From Panopea generosa (taxonomy: Eukaryota; Mollusca; Bivalvia; Adapedonta; Hiatellidae), in NCBI GenBank assembly GCA_029582155.1, contig CM055909.1, positions 22,465,347 through 22,529,346 on the forward strand: DNA of 64,000 nucleotides, given 5' to 3'. Numbering within the stretch: position 1 is the stretch's first letter; each line of letters opens with the position of its first letter. The translations under genes and the position numbers were made by a program. Below the pieces are notes generated by a model that saw nothing but the letters and a program-made list of their open reading frames with translations, searched no databases and was not told where the DNA came from. Positions 58,214 to 64,000 of the stretch are shown one piece after another.

Positions 58214-60010
58214 TGAATGAATGAATAAATGGGGTTTTATAGCATACCAACACGTTATAGGTAATTCAACGAAAAACAGGAATGTTCTCTCTAAATGTAA
58301 AAAAAACAAAAAAACAAATTAACATACAAATAAAAAAACACATCAACAAATGAATATGCAGAATGAACCTAGAACCTTGATACTTGCAGAACTGCAGAGT
58401 TTCAGCAAATTCTGTCGTATTACTCAATTGTCTCGTCTTACAACACGGGTTAAATTATGTTTTTTGAAAATAGCAACAATGAGCATATCATAGAAGGCCA
58501 AATGATTTTCCTTCATTAGAGATTTTAAAGATGCAACAATTTAATAAAACATAATCTTAAAACAAAATCATCTTAAAAACAACAACAATACACTGGAGTG
58601 TAAAATGAATGAATGAATCTGGATTTGACAGCTAACAAACATATTACAGATTATGTGATTCTAAGAAGAAAGATGACTTCAGGTTCATTCTCCATGTATA
58701 AAAAGAAAAAAGATTAACATACAAATTGAAAAATAAATAACATACAAAAACTATCAACAAATGAATGAATCAATGAATGAATAATAAATAGGATTTTTCA
58801 GCGTACCAACATATTAAAGGTTATTTGACGCCAACAGGAAGGAATATATCAGGTTCACTCTACATATACAAAAACAGCAAATTAAAGGGATTATACTGGC
58901 ATATTACCGTCAATTCCTTAACCTGAATACACACGCCCAGCATGAAGATACACTTATAACTACACTTATAAAAGAGATATACGCATCTAAAACGTCTAAT
59001 TGCATTACCTCTTTATAACAAACATCAGGTTTCTGAATCCACGTTGTTTTTTTTTGTTTACATTCGCCATTTTCAACGAACCGCTTTCGGGTTTCCGATC
59101 AATCATCGGATTACATCGTAAAGACTCGTTCCCGATTTCGTTTTCGAGGCTTTGTTTGGGAAGTTTATGGAAGTCAATGTAACCATTGTGCAATACTTTA
59201 TTGCGGGACGTATTAAAGTTTTGGACAATATTCAATTACATTACTATTAATTTGATAACTTTCAAGTAAATAAAGGTTATACGTCAATATATAAGCATTA
59301 TTTTGTGCACACTGCATCATATAAGAAAAGTCTGGATTAACAGCGTGTTTGTGTTACTTGCCAATATAATCACTTTTACATACAAATCAAAAAAATACAT
59401 CAACAAATGCATATGCAGAATGAACCTAGAACCTTCATACCTGCAGAACTGCAGTGTTTCAGCAAATTCTATCGTATTACTCAAATTGCTGCTTCCCACG
59501 ACATGCATGAGCCACAGTGATCCTATTCTTGCCATCACTCATATGGCTCCCTGGAACCACACAGGGGTTGGTAATTTAAACACAATAATGAACATGATAA
59601 AAAATCATAAAATGAACATGACACCCATTCGGAAGATTCCTACCCCTCTGCAGAGATCGACAGTGATTCTATTCTTACCCGGAACCACACGGGTTAAATT
59701 ATGTTTTTGAAAATAGCAACAATATGCATATCATAAAAGGTCATGTGAATTTCCTTCTTAACGGATTTTAAAGATGCAGCAATTTAACAAAACATGATCT
59801 TTAAGCAAAATCATCTTAAAAACAACAACAATACATTGAAATGTAAAATGAATGAATGAATAGGGTTTTACAGCGTACCAACACATTATAGGTTATTCGA
59901 CGCCAACAGAAAGGAAGAGTCCAGGTTCACTATACATGTACAAAAACAACAAATTAACATACATAATAAAAAATACATCAACAAATGAATATGTTGAATG
60001 GACCCAAAGC
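58214..60010 (-). repeat. Tandem duplication built of SINE-D copies
   Basis: Two blocks of the same layout, SINE-D, ~160-bp spacer, SINE-D, start about 1.25 kb apart. The spacer (GGTTAAATTATGTTTTTTGA ... AAACAACAACAATACA) is at 58449-58605 and 59691-59855. SINE-D parts lie at 58214-58448, 58606-58890, 59395-59690 and 59856-60010, all on the minus strand. The 59.4 kb copy is the most complete, ending in GGAACCACACGGGTTAA. Confidence 0.75.
58890..59390. other. Spacer between SINE-D blocks, no gene seen
   Basis: Unlike its flanks, this stretch has several CpGs (for example CATCGTAAAGACTCGTTCCC and CGATTTCGTTTTCGAGG around 59110-59150). There is no convincing frame. Confidence 0.45.
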
Positions 60011-61030
60011 TTGATACCTGTGGGCTGCAGAGTTTTTGCAAATTCTAATCAAATACTAAATTTCCCACCTCTTGTGATATGCTTGATCTAGAGTTTCTAT
60101 TCTTTCCCAAAAAGTTGACAAAACCCAATTCTGATCTTCCTATTTACCTGCAGAGATTGAGAGCGATACTAATCTTACTCTCAACAACACACATATTACA
60201 ACATAAATAAAATATTATTAAATATTAAAAATTATTATATATCTTTTATATGGCAATCTGCAACTACGCAGCAGTTGGTATTTCAACCACAATAATCATT
60301 ATCAAATGGAGATGACAAAAAGTTGGTAATTTAATCACAATAGTGGAGATGACAAAAATTGACCCCCACCCATTCTAAGGATTCCTATCCCTCTGCAGAG
60401 ATTGATAGTTCGATAAAAAAAAATGCGAGTGCTACAGAAAACATCACATCAAATAGGGCAATTTATCATGAGTCAAGGGCCACAACTCTGACATAAGTTA
60501 TATGATTTGGCCAAGACATTGTCTGAGATTTTATAATTATTATATTACCACTATGTAAATTACAATGAAGATTCAATGAAAATGCGGGAGGTAGTAAGTT
60601 TGGCGAAGATCTAATAAAAATACAGGTTCTAGAAGGAACCTAACTTTAAAAAGTTAATGGACAGACAGATGACGGACACAGTGATCAGAACTAAAATTAT
60701 GTAAGCCCTTATACATTGTGAGATTAATTCAAAATCCTAAATCTCCAAGGGACACAAGGCAAAACTGAAATTGTTACATTTGTTCATTCCTTGAAACAAT
60801 CTTTACACATTTAAATAATAAACATTTTTTCTTTCGTAAGCAAATGGCAATCAGAGTGGATGAAAATAATCTATGACAATAAGCGAAATGTGAAGTCTTT
60901 CTTCTATTTATCGAAGTAACAACCCTTATACAAAGAAGAAATTAAGAATCTGGGTATTCTAACTTCATTTTGGATTAATTTTGAAATATCATTTTCAGGA
61001 AATGATTTTTGGTGAATATTAAGTAAATTG
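60010..61030. other. Degenerate SINE-D scraps and unassigned DNA
   Basis: CCTCTGCAGAGATTGATAG at ~60390 and ACCTGCAGAGATTGAGAGCG at ~60145 are SINE-D front ends in reverse. Around 60470-60690, CAAGGGCCACAACTCTGACA and a final GGACAGACAGATGACGG suggest a worn Pearl-like element on the minus strand. No gene. Confidence 0.45.
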
Positions 61031-61039
61031 CTGTGTGCC

Positions 61040-61705
61040 CCTTTAAACCAATGAATGAATGAATTAATGAATGAATGAATAGGGTTTTATGGCATACCAA
61101 CGCATCATAGTTTATTCAATGCCAACAAGAAGGAAGATTCCTATTTCACTTTACTTGTATAAAAACAACAAATTAACAATAAAGATTAAATAAATATATC
61201 AACAAATGAATGAATGAATGAATGAATGAATGAATGAATGAATGAATGAATGAATGAATGTATGAATGAATGAATGAATGAATGAATGAACGAATAGGGT
61301 TTTACGGCGTACCAACACATTATAGGTTATTCGACGCCAACCGGAAGGAAGATTTCAAATTCACTCTACATGTACAAAAACAACAAATTAACATACAGAT
61401 TAAAAAATACATCGACAAATAAATATGCAGAATGAACCTAGAACCTTGATACCTGCAGAAATGCAGAGTTTCAGCAAATTCTATCGTATTACTCAATTTG
61501 TGGCTTCTAACGACATGCACAAGCCAAGTGATCCTATTCTTGTCATTACTCATGGCTCCCTTGAACCACACAGGGGTTGATAGTTTAACCACAATAGAGA
61601 ACATGACAAAAAGTGATAAAATGAACATGACACCCATTCGGAGGAGTCCTACCCCTCTGCAGAGATCGACAGTGATTTTAATCTTAGCCAGAACCACACG
61701 GACTG
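61040..61705 (-). mobile_element. Two SINE-D copies with expanded (GAAT)n tail
   Basis: A short copy (about 61040-61200) is followed by a tetranucleotide tract of roughly 22 units, GAAT/ATGA (61201-61293), and a near full-length copy (61294-61705, ending GCCAGAACCACACGG). The tract lies exactly where the SINE-D 3' tail (ATTC)n is expected, so the expansion began from the tail. Confidence 0.85.
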
Positions 61706-61795
61706 AGTGTTTATGAGACAAAGTATTTATGCATAATTCAGGGCCAACAATATGTCACCTCTGATGTGATAATGCCGATTGTTTTTTTCTTCTCT

Positions 61796-61990
61796 GTCTT
61801 TGAATAGGGTTAAACGCCATATTAACACATTTCTGGTCATATATTGCATATCCATTTTTTTTTTGGTAGGGGAAGATCCATCCTTCCGCAAGTAACTGGC
61901 AAACTTTCTCACATTAATAAGGCGGAACTCGAACCTACGACCTTGGCGATGAGAGGTAAGTGATATTGAGACGGCGCCTTAGCTCATCCT
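61796..61990 (-). mobile_element. SINE-L (minus strand), in the right arm
   Basis: Reads GGGTTAAACGCCATATTAAC, ATTGCATATCCATTTTT, TCCGCAAGTAACTGGCAAAC, GGAACTCGAACCTACGACCT and GAGACGGCGCCTTAG. The head end is slightly truncated. The left arm lacks this insertion. Confidence 0.8.
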
Positions 61991-62207
61991 TAAGCTTTCT
62001 TAGTAAAACAAAGGCAATTATACGCATTATATTCAAACAAGAATAATCTTATTTAGTTATTGTAGTAGCATCGATGACTGAGAAGGTTTATGTGAAGTTT
62101 CAATCAAATATATTGAGTGACTATGGCCAATTTTAATAAACATCTTAGGCTGAGATTTTCCTCAATTTAAAAATTTCAATTTCTCTGCAGGATTAATTGA
62201 ATTCATT

Positions 62208-62495
62208 GTTGGGCCAGATTAGCTCAGTCGGTTACTCGTCTGACTATCAATACAAGGGTCGTGAGTTCGAATCCCCCGCCCGGCAACAGTCTCCGTGATG
62301 ATTGATATACGCCATTGTGTCTCATTATCATTTGTCTCTCACCACTGATTGAAGTGAGAAAGTTATCAGTTACTTGCGGAAATGGGGTGTGCTCGAGTTC
62401 TGATTTATTCCAGGAAACAGTGGTTAGGTTAACTGATCGTCTGTTAGCCGTCGACCACATAAAAATGACGCTAAATATTCAATCAATCAATCAAC
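62208..62495 (+). mobile_element. SINE-C with 10-bp target duplication, in the right arm
   Basis: TGAATTCATT at 62198-62207 and 62496-62505 brackets a full SINE-C: GCCAGATTAGCTCAGTCGGT, GAGTTCGAATCCCCCGCCCG, GGTGTGCTCGAGTTCTG and AATGACGCTAAATATTCAAT plus CAATCAATCAA. At 43890-43915 the left arm has the matching empty site. Confidence 0.9.
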
Positions 62496-63240
62496 TGAAT
62501 TCATTACACCCATAAATGAAGTCATAGCATTTAAAATATTTGACTTGATGAAATCTCAAGTTGAGAAGTTTAGTGAAACTGGGATCTGGTGAGATATGAT
62601 CTTGATAGTAATTGCACTTAAAAAGTTTTAACCAGGATTTCTAACTCAAATTAGGATCATAATTTGTATTGTATTAAACTTTCAGCATGGGTTATCAAAC
62701 TTATCTATTGTAGTAGATTAATAACTGGGAGGTATTGTGTGAAGTTTCAATCAAATGCATTTAGTGATTGGTGAGATATGAACTTGATGGTACGTGTACT
62801 CAAAACTTTCACCAGATTTTCTGCATGCAAAACTTTAACCAAAATTTCTAAGCCAAATAAGGACCATATAATTTGCATTATATTCAAGCAAGATTTGTTA
62901 ACTTAGTTATTGGAGAAGGCGTGATAAAAGGAACTATTGTATGAAGTTTTAATCAAATTCATTAAACGACTGGTGAGGTACTTGCACGCAAAACTTTACA
63001 CCACTAAGTCAATCAAACAAAGGCCAAATTATTGTAGTAGGTAGGTTTGATGATTGGACCGTCTTGTGTGAAGTTTCAATTCTATATTAACTACATAGAT
63101 TTGCTGCATTTCATTTTCTAATGAAAAACATTTGCAGCTGGGCGGAGCTAAAAGGACCAGTTTGCATTCCATTGGTTGCACGATTTTGTTTTGCTGATAA
63201 GACGTAAAGTCGCCGTTAGTTTAACGGGACGTTTGCCGTA

Positions 63241-64000
63241 AGTTGTGCTACAAATGCGTGTACTTATTCAGTATGTTGGCAACGCCGTCGTTACATTCAT
63301 GACATTTGCTTTGCAGTTTAATGCCTATAATTTGCTTTCTCAATATCAAAATTACAAAAATAACGTAATTGTTTTATCTAAAATAGCTGGAGAATATAAT
63401 GTAAATATAAGGATTAAAGGCCGAGTTTTGAGTTTCATCGGGTGATCAAAAACATTAAGCTAGTTTAATGTTGCCGAGAAGCCCTTCGGGCTTCACGAAC
63501 ATTGAACTGGCCTAATGGTTTCATCCCCCGATGAAAACTCCAAAGTTGGCTTTTAATCCTAAACATCGTATGTAATGGCTGAAGTGATATAGCCTTGCAC
63601 ACAAAATGTTAACCAATGTGTGACACCGACGCCCGGATGAGTAGAATAGCCATCCTTATTATTCGAATAGTCGAGCTTAAAACCATTCAAACTGATAATA
63701 TAAATACATAAAAAATAATCATACAACAATGCAGTCCACTTGATAATGTGTTCATGCCATCGTATATATAATGCAATGCAATTCTTCATAAACCAAGTTG
63801 TCTTGACGAGCGGTTATCACTTTGTCCTTTCAGGTTGCTGTTCAAATGAGATTTTTGTGTTGTCCATTTGTCCACGAGATACAGTCCTTTTTAGTTACAT
63901 TCTGGGCTGATTGCTATAGGCACTGTCTGGACATATACATACTGCAACTACTGGTATGTGTGGTAATCCGACAGTCATTGGTACTTATTCCGGCAATCCA
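63241..64000 (-). repeat. Inverted duplication, right arm, outer part (cut by window edge)
   Basis: Reverse complement of 38847-39630. The homology is still strong at the last base, so the true end lies beyond the window. Confidence 0.85.
63411..63559. mobile_element. 149-bp palindromic (foldback) element, right copy
   Basis: GGATTAAAGGCC...TTTCATCGGGTGATCAAAA pairs with TTTCATCCCCCGATGAAAA...GGCTTTTAATCC, with a tip hairpin GAAGCCCTTCGGGCTTC. It matches the left copy but has its own substitutions, including in the arms. Confidence 0.85.

Larger units (their letters stand above)
61715..63194 (-). repeat. Inverted duplication, right arm, inner part
   Basis: Reverse complement of 43339-44280 once the SINE-L (61796-61990) and SINE-C (62208-62495) are set aside. 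Shared phrases include CATCAGAGGTG, TTTCTCTGCAGGAT/ATCTTGCAGAGAAATT, and GAGCTAAAAGGACCAGTTTG with its complement. Confidence 0.8.

Noticed and set aside
63245-63445. A 63-residue stretch shared with the minus strand at 39430-39628, which looked like a conserved small protein
   Set aside because: Comparing the two by eye, nearly all base differences change an amino acid, so there is no sign of selection on a protein; it is part of the inverted duplication.

Overview
This is an AT-rich animal nuclear window. I see no bacterial, phage or organellar gene organisation. The repeats point to a bivalve mollusc: tRNA-headed SINEs, LINE fragments, and Pearl-like elements with ~165-174 bp core repeats next to CCGTC-type microsatellites. 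That assignment is inference from repeat content; no species marker gene is present.

I can support only one protein-coding gene, a C2H2 zinc-finger protein of 584 residues on the + strand, as join(9933..11430,14828..15084). It has one or two degenerate N-terminal fingers, a basic/acidic linker, four fingers at the end of exon 1 and three in exon 2. Its 3.4 kb intron is mostly mobile elements, and a 42-bp minisatellite begins a few bases after its double stop. Three exon-like modules at 30.3, 36.4 and 37.3 kb are related to one another and share a downstream GTAAG boundary, but I cannot assign a function.

The rest is repeats. 1-9 kb: AT-rich DNA with a decayed LINE, a foldback, SINEs. 9.5-15.5 kb: the zinc-finger gene. 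17-18.4 kb: a 28-bp minisatellite with higher-order structure. 18.6-24.1 kb: Pearl/Helentron-like elements and SINEs. 24.8-28.9 kb: a cluster of LINE fragments on both strands. 29-38 kb: the exon-like modules, a large Pearl-like element carrying a 1.3 kb insertion, a 33-bp minisatellite. 38.8-44.3 kb and 61.7-64 kb: the two arms of an inverted duplication, the second cut by the window edge. 44.6-49.5 kb: a piggyBac-like MITE, a SINE-D cluster, another Pearl-like element. 49.5-57 kb: mostly non-coding, with a 74-bp satellite. 58-61.7 kb: minus-strand SINE-D copies and a (GAAT)n tract.

Four SINE-type families recur and are labelled here for convenience. A: tRNA head with a long body ending GACGCTAAACACCAT. 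L: Ser/Leu-type tRNA head, ending GGCGTTAAACCCCATTC. C: tRNA head, ending GACGCTAAATATTCAATC. D: no recognised head, ending GCCGTAAAACCCTATTC. All four end in a similar CG(C/T)TAAA-like motif followed by a short tandem tail. The most interesting signals are the common end structure of the Pearl-like elements (inverted motif, hairpin, CTTGTT), the inverted duplication, and several insertions with exact target-site duplications readable from the sequence. I found no clearly new gene system.
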